A DNA stretch of 64,000 nucleotides from Bacillota bacterium (GCA_029553165.1 JAKPCT010000291.1:1-64000), one strand, 5' to 3'. Numbered from the stretch's first letter, positions 7,036 to 17,480 are shown. A program made the numbers and translations. Notes: a model not told the origin generated them from the sequence alone.

Positions 7036-9642
7036 TCAATTACTTTTCATTTTAGCTGGAGTATGGAGTCTAAATCGAGACTTAATCTTATCTTGATTTG
7101 CAATAACCTTGCGATAGTCATCAGGATGTGTTTGCGAAGAATAAACTTTAAGGGCTTCATCAAAGGCACGCATTGCTAACAGAAGATTTTCATTCCGGTC
7201 TTTTATTTCAGCCAGCATTCCGTATGCTGTGCCCAGGTTATTTTGAGTCATTGCGTATTCAAAGGGGTATTTTTGAATGTTAAAAACAGTCAAAGCCTCT
7301 TGCAGTGATTGGGTGGAATTAAGTAAGTTAATTTCTTTATGTTTAAGCGAATATTCCGTCAAATGTTGATAGGCTACGCCTAAATGATTAAGAATCAAAG
7401 CATATTCAAACGGTTCACTTTCTTTGTTATATAAAGTTAAAGCCTTTTCAAAGAATTGGATTGCTTCGGTGATGTTTTGAGCTCCGTTTCCAAACGCTGC
7501 CAAACTTTGGAGCGTTTTTCCCAGTTTAAAATAGATCCCTGCTGATTGCTTGGAATCATCGGTTAAATAAACGATTGCTTTATCATAAGCACGTTTTGCT
7601 TTAGTAATGTTAAACTCTTTCTCCTCAATTTGTGCAATTTCCAAATAGACATCCCCGATTTGTTCGTGGGCGCTGGCCAGCTCAAGGTTTTTATGTTCAA
7701 TCATGGCTGGATTACTGATGTTAGCCTCGTTAGAATAAATTGTGACCACATTTTGGAACGCTTGGAGCGCCTTGTTGAAGTTGGTCAAAGCATCTTTAAG
7801 CTGCGCAAACTGTTTATAAATAAGCCCTTTATTAAAATTAACGCTGGCTGACAGTTGCGGATCTTTATTCAAAATTAAAGCAGTATCGTATGCTTTTAAT
7901 GCTTTTGTAAGGTTGTTCTCCGGATTTGAAATTTGCGCCATTTGGTAATAGATATCACCAAGATTTTTATGGATCTGTGCGATCTCCTCCGGATAATTAT
8001 TCTCGGAGAGAATTGATAACGAATCATTAAATGCTGCAATAGCTTGTGCTAACAGTTTACTCGTATTGTTAGGCTGTATGATGGCTAATTCTTTTAAAAC
8101 TAACCCCGTTTCCATTTTTAATATGGCATAGCCGACTGGATTGAGATTTAGCTCAAATAGCTCAGCGGCCTGTTCATACGACTCTAATGCAGTTTTTAAA
8201 TTAGTTTTAGGTTCTTCAATTGTTGCTAAATGAGTATAAGCTTTTCCTAATAACTGATGTGCCTCTGCTGTTTCCTGATCGGTGGAGAAATTATTTGCAG
8301 TTATTGCAGTTTCTAAAGCATCGATGGCATTGGATAAAGTTTCTTTCTCGGTTACATATTTGAATAAAGTAAGATATGTTTTGCCGAGAGACATTTTAAT
8401 TTCAGAATAAACCTGCGGTTCGGTTTTATTGGTATAAACCCTTGTCCGTAGGGTTTCTTCAAACACTTCGGTTGCTCGTTTTAAATTAAATTCCGGATTA
8501 TCATACTCCGCAAGCTTAGAATAAATATGTCCCAGTTGGTGATTGATCGAGGCATAACTAAAGGGATAGCGATCAATGGTAAACACTTTTAAAGCTTGAT
8601 GCGAGCTTTCGATTGCTTTATAAAAATATTTTTTATTATTAAATTCTTTTTGGGCTTCAAGAAAGAGTTTCATCAATTTGTAATTAATATTTGCATATTC
8701 AAATGGATTGTTGGTTATGGTGTAAATTTGGGCAGCTTTCTTGAACGCCCGGAATGCTTTTACAAGGTGCTGCCGGGTAGCTTCATATTTTGCCAGCAAC
8801 AAATGGAAGCTGCCCAGGTTGTATTGGGCTTGAGCAAATTTGAGAGCGTCTTGCTTACGTTCAAGGTAAACCAGAGCTTGATTGACTGCTTCCAGTCCTT
8901 TTAACAAATTGTCATACTGATTAATATGACGCGCGTATTTCCGGTAAGAAATACTGAGTGCTAATTCAGCGAGCGCATATTCGTAATACTTTTTTTTCTG
9001 AAAGAAGATTTTTGCTGCATTTGTCAATAAAGCAATTGATTCAAGTAACAGATTGTGATGTTCATTATCATGATTGAGGTTGGCTAAATTATAATATGTA
9101 ATCCCTAAATTATATTTGATTTTAGCAAGCAGTCCATTACGGGATTTATTTGATATTAATGATAAGGCATTTTGCAAACAGCTTTTAGCGGTCTCAAAAT
9201 TGTTAGTTTTCTCTTCTAGTTCGGCTAAATTATTAAAACATCTTCCTAATTCATTTAAGATCATTGCTTTTTCAAGTAAATAGTGCCCGACGGGATAACA
9301 TTTCAAAGCCAGATTGTAATATTGAATCGCTGATTTTAAATTGGCGATTTTCGTAGCAGGGTTAATTTCTGCGATATCAAAAAAACATTTTCCGTAATTA
9401 AAGAGAATATAGGCACGAGTCTTCGGTCTTAATGAGCGGAGATCGAGATTTGATTCATTGAGCAGCTGCAGTGCTTCGTTGATTTTTCGATCTTTAATTA
9501 ACCAGCAGATCTGATTAATGAGCGCCTTTTTTTCAGCGACGAATTTGAACCGTTTGCGGAGTTCAATTGCGACAAAAAAGATAATTGCCACTACAATTAC
9601 GATTGAACCATTAATTAGACCGATCCACCATGTTGCTTTCAT
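7036..9642 (-). CDS. Large membrane-anchored tetratricopeptide repeat protein
   Basis: About 868 residues. A single N-terminal TM helix (roughly 5-27) is followed by a basic stretch and about twenty degenerate TPR units over the whole remaining length, with recurrent patterns such as YNLGSFHLLLAKY, HQLGHIYSKLAEYDN and NNLGTAYGMLAEIKDR. No catalytic domain is visible, so it is probably a scaffold or adaptor. The ATG at 9642 is preferred over an upstream TTG at 9654, which lacks a usable ribosome site. The TM helix precedes the repeats with a positive stretch after it, which suggests the repeats face the cytoplasm. Partners are unknown. Confidence 0.8.
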   Translation of the reverse strand: MKATWWIGLINGSIVIVVAIIFFVAIELRKRFKFVAEKKALINQICWLIKDRKINEALQLLNESNLDLRSLRPKTRAYILFNYGKCFFDIAEINPATKIANLKSAIQYYNLALKCYPVGHYLLEKAMILNELGRCFNNLAELEEKTNNFETAKSCLQNALSLISNKSRNGLLAKIKYNLGITYYNLANLNHDNEHHNLLLESIALLTNAAKIFFQKKKYYEYALAELALSISYRKYARHINQYDNLLKGLEAVNQALVYLERKQDALKFAQAQYNLGSFHLLLAKYEATRQHLVKAFRAFKKAAQIYTITNNPFEYANINYKLMKLFLEAQKEFNNKKYFYKAIESSHQALKVFTIDRYPFSYASINHQLGHIYSKLAEYDNPEFNLKRATEVFEETLRTRVYTNKTEPQVYSEIKMSLGKTYLTLFKYVTEKETLSNAIDALETAITANNFSTDQETAEAHQLLGKAYTHLATIEEPKTNLKTALESYEQAAELFELNLNPVGYAILKMETGLVLKELAIIQPNNTSKLLAQAIAAFNDSLSILSENNYPEEIAQIHKNLGDIYYQMAQISNPENNLTKALKAYDTALILNKDPQLSASVNFNKGLIYKQFAQLKDALTNFNKALQAFQNVVTIYSNEANISNPAMIEHKNLELASAHEQIGDVYLEIAQIEEKEFNITKAKRAYDKAIVYLTDDSKQSAGIYFKLGKTLQSLAAFGNGAQNITEAIQFFEKALTLYNKESEPFEYALILNHLGVAYQHLTEYSLKHKEINLLNSTQSLQEALTVFNIQKYPFEYAMTQNNLGTAYGMLAEIKDRNENLLLAMRAFDEALKVYSSQTHPDDYRKVIANQDKIKSRFRLHTPAKMKSN

Positions 9643-9741
9643 TACACTTACCAACCTTTATTTTGTCTCTATTTGTATATCGGTAGAAAGTAGTTACAAT
9701 TTTAATAGTTTTGCTGGTTGATATGGAAGGATGATAGAAGA

Positions 9742-9766
9742 GGGCTGCTACAAAACGTAACAGCCC
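9742..9766. terminator. Hairpin downstream of the SleB-type gene
   Basis: GGGCTGCTAC (9742-9751) pairs with GTAACAGCCC (9757-9766) with one G-U type mismatch. It lies just after the stop of the minus-strand LysM/SleB gene. The U tract on the minus side is poor (only C/U mixed), so termination may be weak. Confidence 0.5.
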
Positions 9767-9777
9767 GGTGTTACTGA

Positions 9778-10899
9778 TTAATATTTAAAGAAGACATGAT
9801 CGCCGATGATAGCAGTAACCGGATGGGAGCGTACCCATTGATTGGTGGTCTTTGATGGATTATAGAAACCATTCGCTCCGTTACTTGGATCCCACCCGGA
9901 AAGTGCGGCTTGAATTGCTTGATGAGCACTTGCCGTGGCAGGTAGGTTAATTCGGCCGTCTAAGACCGGACTGTATTGGTAACGTCCCTGGTCAACTTGG
10001 TAAATGATGCCTGAAACAGTATTAGGGTAACGTGGATCGCGTAACCGGTTTAAGATTGTACAAGCTACAGCAACTTGGCCTTCGAAAGGTTCACCGGAAG
10101 ACTCCGCGCTAACAAGTCTGGCTAATAAATCGAGATCACTTTGGCTTAAATATAAATTAGAATATGATCCGGAATTACCGGTTGTAGCGTTAGGAATCAC
10201 CAGACGCTGTCCGGGATAGAGTGGCTGATTCTGATTAATATTATTAGCCTTACATAAAGAATCCACTGTTATTCCATATTGTTTGGCAATCAGATATAAA
10301 GAATCACCGCTTTTAACCGTATAGTTAGTTCCGGTATTGTTATTTGTGGTACCTGACGTAGGTATTTTTAAAGTTTGGCCAACCATAATGGTATTGGAAG
10401 TTATTTGGTTGGCTTGTTTTAAAGCTTCAACAGTAACTCCATAACGTTGTGCGATTAGGAAAAGGCTTTCACCTGCTTGGACCCGATGGGTTGTCCCAGT
10501 GCCAGACGAATTAGTAGCAGTTGGGATGATCAAACGTTGGCCGACCAAAAGCGAATCACTGGTAAGATTGTTGGCGCGCTTCAATTGATCGATACTAATC
10601 CCATACTGTTTGGAGATTAAAAAGAGTGATTCACCAGATTTAACAGTATGGCTGGTTGATGTAGCTGGTGTTGAACCGGTAGTGGTGATCCGGAGTGCTT
10701 GTCCGGGATAAATCATGGACGAACTCAACCCGTTAGACTGTTGCAAGGCGGTTATGGTTGTGCCATACCTTGCAGCAATACTGTATAATGAATCACCAGG
10801 TTGAACGTAATAGGTTTGTCCCCATGAGATACTACCGAAACTGATTAATATACCAAATAAAACACCATAGATCACCAGTTTGTTCTTTCTGCACTGCAC
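9778..10899 (-). CDS. LysM-repeat cell wall hydrolase, SleB/CwlJ type
   Basis: A secreted 373-residue protein. A signal peptide (about 1-27) is followed by four LysM peptidoglycan-binding modules, each with a YTVKSGDSLYLIA-like opening and an LVIP-like end, near residues 29-72, 84-128, 140-184 and 194-239. The C-terminal domain (about 250-373) is a Hydrolase_2/SleB domain with the catalytic Glu in LVSAESSGEPFEGQVAVA, the NRL motif and a terminal GDHVFFKY. SleB homologues cut spore cortex muramic-lactam glycan; others act on vegetative wall. The GTG start has AAGGAG eight bases upstream. Four LysM units make it longer than Bacillus SleB, so a direct sleB name is not safe. Confidence 0.9.
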   Translation of the reverse strand: MQCRKNKLVIYGVLFGILISFGSISWGQTYYVQPGDSLYSIAARYGTTITALQQSNGLSSSMIYPGQALRITTTGSTPATSTSHTVKSGESLFLISKQYGISIDQLKRANNLTSDSLLVGQRLIIPTATNSSGTGTTHRVQAGESLFLIAQRYGVTVEALKQANQITSNTIMVGQTLKIPTSGTTNNNTGTNYTVKSGDSLYLIAKQYGITVDSLCKANNINQNQPLYPGQRLVIPNATTGNSGSYSNLYLSQSDLDLLARLVSAESSGEPFEGQVAVACTILNRLRDPRYPNTVSGIIYQVDQGRYQYSPVLDGRINLPATASAHQAIQAALSGWDPSNGANGFYNPSKTTNQWVRSHPVTAIIGDHVFFKY

Positions 10900-11205
10900 A
10901 TTCTCAGCTCCTTTTTGTCCACGATGTCCGATTGGGCAAAGAGGTTGCTGCGAATATTGTTATGACGAAAGCTGTGTTTGTAATAGAGATCGTGGCCTTG
11001 ATTTGTTTAAAAGATAATACCTACAAGTCAGGTGAAGCCAAAGCTGGAATTGTCTTACCAAAGATATCATTGGATTAACAATTCTTCTAGTAATAGCAAA
11101 TTCTTTAAGGTCTGGAAGAATCCTTTTGGGAATGGATGGCAGGTCCATAGATGGATGAAGATTACAATGAGGGTGTAGTGGTTGTAATAAAGAAAGGATG
11201 TAGTC
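10900..11205. other. Intergenic region between the PBP and LysM/SleB genes
   Basis: About 306 bases between two minus-strand genes. It should hold the promoter of the LysM/SleB gene, whose ribosome site is at its edge. I see no RNA gene, no strong hairpin and no convincing coding frame; short frames here lack ribosome sites and family resemblance. Confidence 0.5.
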
Positions 11206-13317
11206 TTATGGAACAAAGAAACGCTGTAACCAATCGAAGATCCGGATCTTTGGCTGACACTGATCACAAATCGCAGTGGGTTGTTGCCCGAAGATAAACT
11301 TTCGCTCTGTCGTTTGTCTGCAATGTGGTCCGGGTAAGAGATTAGAAACCCGGCAAACTCTTAATTGAATATGACGGTGTTGGTAACAATAATCCATTGG
11401 TTCGGTTCCAATTAAAAAGAATTCAGAATAATTAGGACAATCAGGAGTGGCTTTAGCGCCGGTTTCTTTGCAGATCGGAACTTTAACGATATTATCTGGG
11501 ATCGGGAATTCAGTATTTCGGGTGGTAACCCGATTCATAAAATTAGCCCAAATCGGAGCAGCAATTCGATTAGCGGCTCCGGGGAGCGGACGTTCGTAAC
11601 GATCACAACCAACAAAGACACAAGTCAGAAGATCCGGGGTATATCCGACAAACCATGCGTCACGGTTGGCTTCAGTGGTTCCGGTTTTACCGGCGGCGGT
11701 TTTTGTAAAATATTTTCCGATATTAGCTGCGGTACCACCTTCTTTAAATACTCCGGTTAAAGCTTGGGTCAGAAGATAACTGACGCCCGGATTTAAGACG
11801 AGTTCACGGTTGGAAATCCGTTGGTAAAGAATCTTGCCGTTATGATCCCTAATTCTTTTAATAGTAGTAGGTTTAAGCCGGTAACCGCCATTGGCCAGAG
11901 GGAGATAAGCGGTTGCTAACTCAAGCGGGGTCACTTCTCCGGAACCTAAAGCCAGTGACAGTTGGCCGGGGAGTTTGGAGGTGATCCCTAACCGGGTGGC
12001 TTCGTGAAGGACCGTTTCAATACCCAGTGATTCTAAAATTTTAACAGCAACAACATTACTTGAAGCCGCCAATGAATCGCGTAATGACATTTGACCTGAG
12101 GTAAATTCGTTATTGTTATCCAGAGGTCGATAAGCGACAGTTCCAATCAGGTACGTTTTTGGAGTACGGTCAATTTTACTGGCCAGTGTATATCCTTTAC
12201 TTAATGCTGTTGCAAAGAGTAGGGGTTTGAAGGCGGATCCGGGCTGTCTTTTGGCTTGAATTGCCCGGTTGAATTGGGACTTATTGTAATCGGTACCTCC
12301 GATTAAGGCGCGGATTTCGCCGGTGTGCGGGTCAAGCGCAATCAGTGCACCTTGTGGTTGTACCAATCCATGGCGGTCATTGGCTAACTTCGGTAAACCA
12401 TTAAGGAATGACTGTTCAGCATGTTTTTGTATATTCAAGTCCAAAGTGGTTTCAATGATTAAGCCGCCGGTATAAATAATTCCAGGCTCTGCTGTAAAGA
12501 TGCCGGCAATCTCATCTTGGAGTAAGTCTAAAAAATATGGAGCGGGGCGTCTCCGGGAAGACAAGCCTGATAGATTTAACGGTTGTTTGGCATAGTTTTG
12601 ATATTCGGTCTCTGTAATATAACCGCATTCCAACATTCGTTTTAACGTTAATAATAACCGTTTTTGCGCTGCTTCAGGATTGGTGTAAGGTGAATAAATC
12701 CCGGGACCCTTTGGTAAACCGGCTAACAAGGCCATTTCAGCCTGGTTGAGTTCGCCAAGTTCTTTGTTGAAATACGTTTCGGCTGCAACTTTAACACCAT
12801 AGGCACCATGGCCAAAATAAATCTGATTTAAATATAATTCTAAGATCTCATCTTTACTTAAGTGTAATTCTAATTTTAAGGCGTAAAAAAGTTCTTTGAG
12901 TTTTCTTTTAAAGGTTCGCTGTTGGGTGAGATAAGTATTTTTTGCAAGTTGTTGAGTGATGGTACTTGCTCCTTGTGCCAAACTGCGGTTGGCAATATCA
13001 TACCAGGCTGCTTTTAAAAGTCTTCCGGGATTGATCCCATGGTGTTGATAAAAACGGTGATCTTCAACTGCCAAAAATGCTTTGATTAAAAAGTCAGGAA
13101 TCTCACTGAGATTAGCTTGCCGGCGGTTTTCGCGGTAAAAAGTAGTGATCAGTTGCTGGTTACGGTCATAGATTTCGGTAGTGAGCGGCATTTCCGGTTT
13201 AGGTAGCGGAAGATAAAGCCATACCAAAAATAGGCCCATTATAACCATCATTAATAACAGGCAGAGTACTTTCCAATTAATTATTAAGGTTGTATTGTTA
13301 GATGATACGTTATTCAT
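11206..13317 (-). CDS. Class A penicillin-binding protein (PBP1A family), first of three
   Basis: A 703-residue bifunctional peptidoglycan synthase. It has an N-terminal TM anchor (about 12-32), then a glycosyltransferase domain with EDHRFYQHHGI and ASTITQQLAKNTYL. The transpeptidase domain has the active-site Ser in RQPGSAFKPLLFA, the SxN motif in SSNVVAV and the KTG motif in AAGKTGTTEANRDAWF. The C-terminal 90 residues are rich in Cys (KVPICKETG, PDCPN, YCYQH), a tail seen in clostridial PBPs. It acts outside the membrane. Two more class A PBPs lie at 50.1 and 58.3 kb. Its own gene stands alone, separated from the LysM/SleB gene by about 300 bases. Confidence 0.95.
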   Translation of the reverse strand: MNNVSSNNTTLIINWKVLCLLLMMVIMGLFLVWLYLPLPKPEMPLTTEIYDRNQQLITTFYRENRRQANLSEIPDFLIKAFLAVEDHRFYQHHGINPGRLLKAAWYDIANRSLAQGASTITQQLAKNTYLTQQRTFKRKLKELFYALKLELHLSKDEILELYLNQIYFGHGAYGVKVAAETYFNKELGELNQAEMALLAGLPKGPGIYSPYTNPEAAQKRLLLTLKRMLECGYITETEYQNYAKQPLNLSGLSSRRRPAPYFLDLLQDEIAGIFTAEPGIIYTGGLIIETTLDLNIQKHAEQSFLNGLPKLANDRHGLVQPQGALIALDPHTGEIRALIGGTDYNKSQFNRAIQAKRQPGSAFKPLLFATALSKGYTLASKIDRTPKTYLIGTVAYRPLDNNNEFTSGQMSLRDSLAASSNVVAVKILESLGIETVLHEATRLGITSKLPGQLSLALGSGEVTPLELATAYLPLANGGYRLKPTTIKRIRDHNGKILYQRISNRELVLNPGVSYLLTQALTGVFKEGGTAANIGKYFTKTAAGKTGTTEANRDAWFVGYTPDLLTCVFVGCDRYERPLPGAANRIAAPIWANFMNRVTTRNTEFPIPDNIVKVPICKETGAKATPDCPNYSEFFLIGTEPMDYCYQHRHIQLRVCRVSNLLPGPHCRQTTERKFIFGQQPTAICDQCQPKIRIFDWLQRFFVP

Positions 13318-13467
13318 GAGTTACCTTTCAAAAGAATCCTCTACTTAATAATATGTCCATAATAGGTATTTTTATGAAACAGTAATAATTTGATTCTCAA
13401 ACGAAAATGGAGGGATTAGCAATAGATCCATTGAAACTATAAGGACAAAGATGGGAGGGTATTACAA

Positions 13468-14652
13468 TTGACAGAGCTTTATTTTGGAATATTTTTTGTA
13501 ACGGGATGTATTTGTGGAGCATTGGTGATGCGATTGATTGATAATAAAATTCAACAAAAATTGCAGGATGTCCGGCTTAAGGATCAGGAGTTGATCATTG
13601 GTCAGCTGAAAGAATCATTTGCCACTCTATCATATGAGGCATTATATAGGAATTCACAACAGTTATTGAATGTTGCAAATGAAGTCCTTAAAAGCCAATC
13701 CTATCAACAGGAACAAAATTTAGAAACCAAAAAACAGTTGATCGATCAAAACTTGGAACAGTTAAGTAAAGAACTCACTAAGGTTCATAATGTCATTTGC
13801 GAGCTGGAAAAGGATCGTGAAAAAAAGTATGGTGAAATCAGTTATCAATTAAAGCAAGTTACCGAACAGACAATTAAACTTCAAGAGACAACCCAACAAT
13901 TAAAATCAACTTTAACAAATCCTAAAACCAGGGGTCAGTGGGGAGAACGGATGGCCGAAGATATTTTAAAACTAATTGGCTTTGTTGAAGGGATTAATTA
14001 CCGTAAACAACAGTGTTCCAATACTGGAAGCAGGCCTGATTATACATTTTACCTTCCAAAGAATTTGATCCTGAATATGGATGTGAAATTTCCGCTTGAT
14101 AACTACCTCAATTATTTGGAGGCTGAAGATTTTAATACAAAGGAATATTATAAACAACAGTTTTTAAAGGATGTCCGAAACCGGATTAAAGAGGTTACAG
14201 GACGGAATTACATCAGTGCTGAAGAACATACTTTAGATTATGTTTTAATCTTCATTCCCAACGAACAGATCTATAATTTCATTAATGAAACCGACCTTAC
14301 AATAATCGATGAAGGATTAAAAAATAAAGCAATCCTGTGTTCACCCTCAACTTTATATGCATTTTTAGCAGTAATCAGGCAAGCGGTTGATAACTTTCAT
14401 TTGGAGCAAGCTACTTCACGAATCTTAGCACTAATGGGTAATTTTTATAAACAGTGGGAGGCATTCTGTTTTACTTTGGAAAAAATCGGAAGGAGAATTG
14501 AGGATGCCCAAAAAGAATATCTGTTATTGACTTCAGTACGTCGTAATCAACTTGAAAAGACATTAACAATGATTGAAGAGGTGCGTCAAAACAGTAATAT
14601 TCCTTTAGAAGATTTTCAAAGTGAGGTAGCAGCAACAAAAATTATTGAGTAA
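13468..14652 (+). CDS. rmuC: RmuC-family protein
   Basis: A 394-residue protein with an N-terminal hydrophobic anchor (about 4-23), a long Gln/Glu-rich coiled coil (about 30-150), and the RmuC nuclease-like domain with RGQWGERMAEDILKLIGF, DVKFPLDNY, YISAEEHTLDYVLIFIPNEQIY and SPSTLYAFLAVIRQ. RmuC proteins are thought to be membrane-tethered nucleases that limit rearrangement at DNA inverted repeats; the biochemical role is still uncertain. The TTG start has GGGAGGG eight bases upstream. It is read alone; the following cheA begins 166 bases later with no clear terminator between. Confidence 0.9.
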   Translation: MTELYFGIFFVTGCICGALVMRLIDNKIQQKLQDVRLKDQELIIGQLKESFATLSYEALYRNSQQLLNVANEVLKSQSYQQEQNLETKKQLIDQNLEQLSKELTKVHNVICELEKDREKKYGEISYQLKQVTEQTIKLQETTQQLKSTLTNPKTRGQWGERMAEDILKLIGFVEGINYRKQQCSNTGSRPDYTFYLPKNLILNMDVKFPLDNYLNYLEAEDFNTKEYYKQQFLKDVRNRIKEVTGRNYISAEEHTLDYVLIFIPNEQIYNFINETDLTIIDEGLKNKAILCSPSTLYAFLAVIRQAVDNFHLEQATSRILALMGNFYKQWEAFCFTLEKIGRRIEDAQKEYLLLTSVRRNQLEKTLTMIEEVRQNSNIPLEDFQSEVAATKIIE

Positions 14653-14818
14653 ACCAAAAAATAACACTTAAAGATTCTTTAGATTGTTGTAGCGGTTGAG
14701 CTATGGAAAAAGCAATAAAGAATTAGTACTATTGATCCGATAAACAGTATTAAGCGGAATTTGATGTTTATTCGAAAAATAGAATATAGTTGGTTTTTTT
14801 GAAGGGAAGAATATTTAC

Positions 14819-16804
14819 ATGTCACTTGATAACGGCCTGCCTGTTGAAGAATCTTTAAGTAAGGTTTTTATCGCTGAAACTGTTGAACAGTTGGAACGGT
14901 TCACCCAAATTCTCTTAATTATTGAGAAGAAGCCTGAAACTATTGCTACAGAGATTCATGAGTTATTCCGGATTGCTCATAATATTAAAGGATCTTCCGG
15001 AATGATTGGGTTGAATGAAATCAAAGAAACGATGCATTCCGTCGAGAATATGTTTGATGCGGTGCGTAATAACCGGCAGGAGTTAACAGCCGTAATTATT
15101 GACGAGTTACTACAATTTACTGATGAACTTATTTTATATATCCGTAATGGCGATTGGAATCGAAAGTGGAAAGGATCTCGCTGGAATAAAATCTTCAACA
15201 CCAACCCGGAAAAAGATGCAATTGGTGAAAGTAATGCTCAAAATCAACAAGAAGTAGCATTGGTTTTGAATTCGGATGAAAAGAAGGCGGTCGCTGAGTG
15301 GCAGGAAGCCGGTAATTTTGTTTATGGGTTAGATGTCAAATTTATTACCGAAGCCTTAATGAAGTCAGTTTCAGCAATGACCTATATTGGTTTTTTACAA
15401 AATTGGGGTACCATCTTTAAAACGGCCCCGGCACAGGAGGATTTGGCAAAGGAAGACTATGGCAATCTCAAAATTGTCCTGTTTGCCGATTCTCAAATTG
15501 ATCCTGAATCGGAACAAAGCATCTTAAAGTATCCCGTATATGATATCGAACAAGTAACGATGCGGCGCTGGGATTATCATCCGCAGGAGCCTACCCAGCA
15601 GGTAATAGTTGATTCCAAGCTTGATCAGACCGTCAGGGTTGATTCCAATAAAATTGACAAACTGATCAATGATGTCGGTGAGTTATTAACGATCAAGGCC
15701 GGTTTAACACAGTTAGTCCGGGAACAAAACTATTCAAAAGACAGCTGGAATCAGCTGGCGAAAACAGTTCAACAGCTTGAACAGTTAGTATCAGATTTTC
15801 AAATGGAGATCTTAGATTTACGAATGGTGCCGGTAAACCAGCTTTTTTCACGGTTTCCGAAGATCGTCAGGGATATCTCGAGAAAGAAGAATAAACCAAT
15901 CGATATTAATTTCATTGGTGGAGAAACTGAGATCGATAAGCAGATCTCGGAGCGGTTAGTTGATCCTTTGACCCATATAATTCGAAATGCGGCTGATCAT
16001 GGTATTGAACCCCCAGAAGAGCGGATTGCCAAAGGAAAAAGCGAGACCGGAATGATCACCATGAAGGCTTGCCATGAAGGGAACTGCATCGTTATTAGTG
16101 TTATTGATGACGGACATGGGTTAGATGTTGCCAAAATCCGGGAAAAAGCAATTAAGAATAAGTTGATCAATGAAACAGATGAATTACGGGAAAATGAGAT
16201 AATTAAGCTGATTTTTGAACCGGGATTTTCAACAGCAGAAGAGATCAGTGATATATCCGGACGAGGTGTAGGTTTGGATGTTGTTCAGACGAGTATCAAA
16301 GAATTAAAGGGTGAAATTGATATTGAGAGCAGTCCTAACCAAGGGACGACTTTTCATTTAAAAGTACCGTTGACGTTAGCGATCATTCAGTCATTTATGG
16401 TCAAAGTTGGCGATCAGGTTTTTGGTATTCCGTCGGTGGATGTTGTTGAAAGTCTTTCAATTGAAACCAAGGAAATTAAGACAATAGGAGAAAATAGTGT
16501 CTTTTCTTTACGGAGCGAAGTGGTGCCGCTTGTTGATCTGGCAAATCTGTTTGAATGGCAGGATCTGAATACTGATAATGGTAAAATCTCGGTGATAATT
16601 GTCAGAAAAGGCCGACATAAGCTGGCTTTAGGAGTCCATGAGCTATTGGGTCAGGAAGAAATAATGATTAAACAGATTAATAAAGCAATGCCCGAGAACC
16701 CGATTATTGCTGGGGCAACCTTACTTGGTAATGGTCAGATTGGACTGGTGCTTAATATCAATCAGATTGTCAAGGAATCCCTGCATATTTCACTGGATGC
16801 CTAA
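14819..16804 (+). CDS. cheA: Chemotaxis histidine kinase CheA
   Basis: A 661-residue cytoplasmic kinase. The P1 HPt domain carries the phosphorylated His54 in ELFRIAHNIKGSSGMIGL. A variable P2-like region follows, then the dimerisation domain (TVRVDSNKIDKLINDVGELL), the ATPase domain with HIIRNAADHGIE, DDGHGLD and GRGVGLDVV, and a C-terminal CheW-like domain. It phosphorylates CheY and CheB-type partners. cheW and cheY follow on the same strand, but no receptor, cheR, cheB or flagellar gene is in the window. The system could serve motility, pili or another output. Confidence 0.95.
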   Translation: MSLDNGLPVEESLSKVFIAETVEQLERFTQILLIIEKKPETIATEIHELFRIAHNIKGSSGMIGLNEIKETMHSVENMFDAVRNNRQELTAVIIDELLQFTDELILYIRNGDWNRKWKGSRWNKIFNTNPEKDAIGESNAQNQQEVALVLNSDEKKAVAEWQEAGNFVYGLDVKFITEALMKSVSAMTYIGFLQNWGTIFKTAPAQEDLAKEDYGNLKIVLFADSQIDPESEQSILKYPVYDIEQVTMRRWDYHPQEPTQQVIVDSKLDQTVRVDSNKIDKLINDVGELLTIKAGLTQLVREQNYSKDSWNQLAKTVQQLEQLVSDFQMEILDLRMVPVNQLFSRFPKIVRDISRKKNKPIDINFIGGETEIDKQISERLVDPLTHIIRNAADHGIEPPEERIAKGKSETGMITMKACHEGNCIVISVIDDGHGLDVAKIREKAIKNKLINETDELRENEIIKLIFEPGFSTAEEISDISGRGVGLDVVQTSIKELKGEIDIESSPNQGTTFHLKVPLTLAIIQSFMVKVGDQVFGIPSVDVVESLSIETKEIKTIGENSVFSLRSEVVPLVDLANLFEWQDLNTDNGKISVIIVRKGRHKLALGVHELLGQEEIMIKQINKAMPENPIIAGATLLGNGQIGLVLNINQIVKESLHISLDA

Positions 16805-16870
16805 GTTTAGGACATTAGCTTAATGTTTGTGATTAAATAGCAAGTTTGAACATGACAGGATGGGAGAACA

Positions 16871-17452
16871 ATGACATTAAATAATGTTATGGATTTGGTT
16901 AATTTAAATGCCGTTAATGAAGAAGAGGTTCAACAAGTAGTTTTTTGGATTGAAGAGGAAGAATTCAGTGTCGATATAACTGATATCCAAGAGATTATTA
17001 AATATACTGCTCCTGTTAAAGTACCAAAATCCCCTGATTATATTATTGGTATTATCAATTTTCGAGGTCATGTCATTCCGGTGATCGATTTACGGATAAT
17101 CTTTAACTTTCCTAAAATCGAAATTAACAATTATCCGATTATTGTAGTAGTCGAGGGTGAGGAGAAGATCTTCGGTTTATTGGTTGATAAAGTGACGGAT
17201 ATTGTTACTTTAACCAATGAGGAAACGGAGCCTCCTCCAAATTTCAGTAATTCGAAAAAAGCAAAATATATAAGGTCTATTGCTAAAATCAACAATCGGA
17301 TGATCTTTATGCTTGATTTGGAGAAGTTGATCAACGGTGATCCGGTTGAAAAAAATGCGCTAGTCGAACCAAAGACTGGTAAGAGTAGTAATAAGGATAA
17401 GAAACAAACAACCAATGCCAAAAAATCATCGGGAGAAAAGAAGAAAAAATAA
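16871..17452 (+). CDS. cheW: Coupling protein CheW with a basic C-terminal tail
   Basis: CheW links receptors to CheA. The CheW domain (about 18-155) shows FWIEEEEFSVDITDIQEII, PDYIIGIINFRGHVIPVIDLR (read in parts) and LLVDKVTDIV. At 193 residues it is longer than usual, because about 35 residues of Lys/Ser/Asn-rich low-complexity sequence are added at the C-terminus, ending in a run of lysines. This tail might bind nucleic acid, membrane or an acidic partner; I cannot tell which. The ATG follows GGGAGA by three to four bases. It sits between cheA and cheY with short gaps, which suggests one operon. Confidence 0.93.
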   Translation: MTLNNVMDLVNLNAVNEEEVQQVVFWIEEEEFSVDITDIQEIIKYTAPVKVPKSPDYIIGIINFRGHVIPVIDLRIIFNFPKIEINNYPIIVVVEGEEKIFGLLVDKVTDIVTLTNEETEPPPNFSNSKKAKYIRSIAKINNRMIFMLDLEKLINGDPVEKNALVEPKTGKSSNKDKKQTTNAKKSSGEKKKK

Positions 17453-17480
17453 GAATAAATAACAATAAGAGGTGGATATC

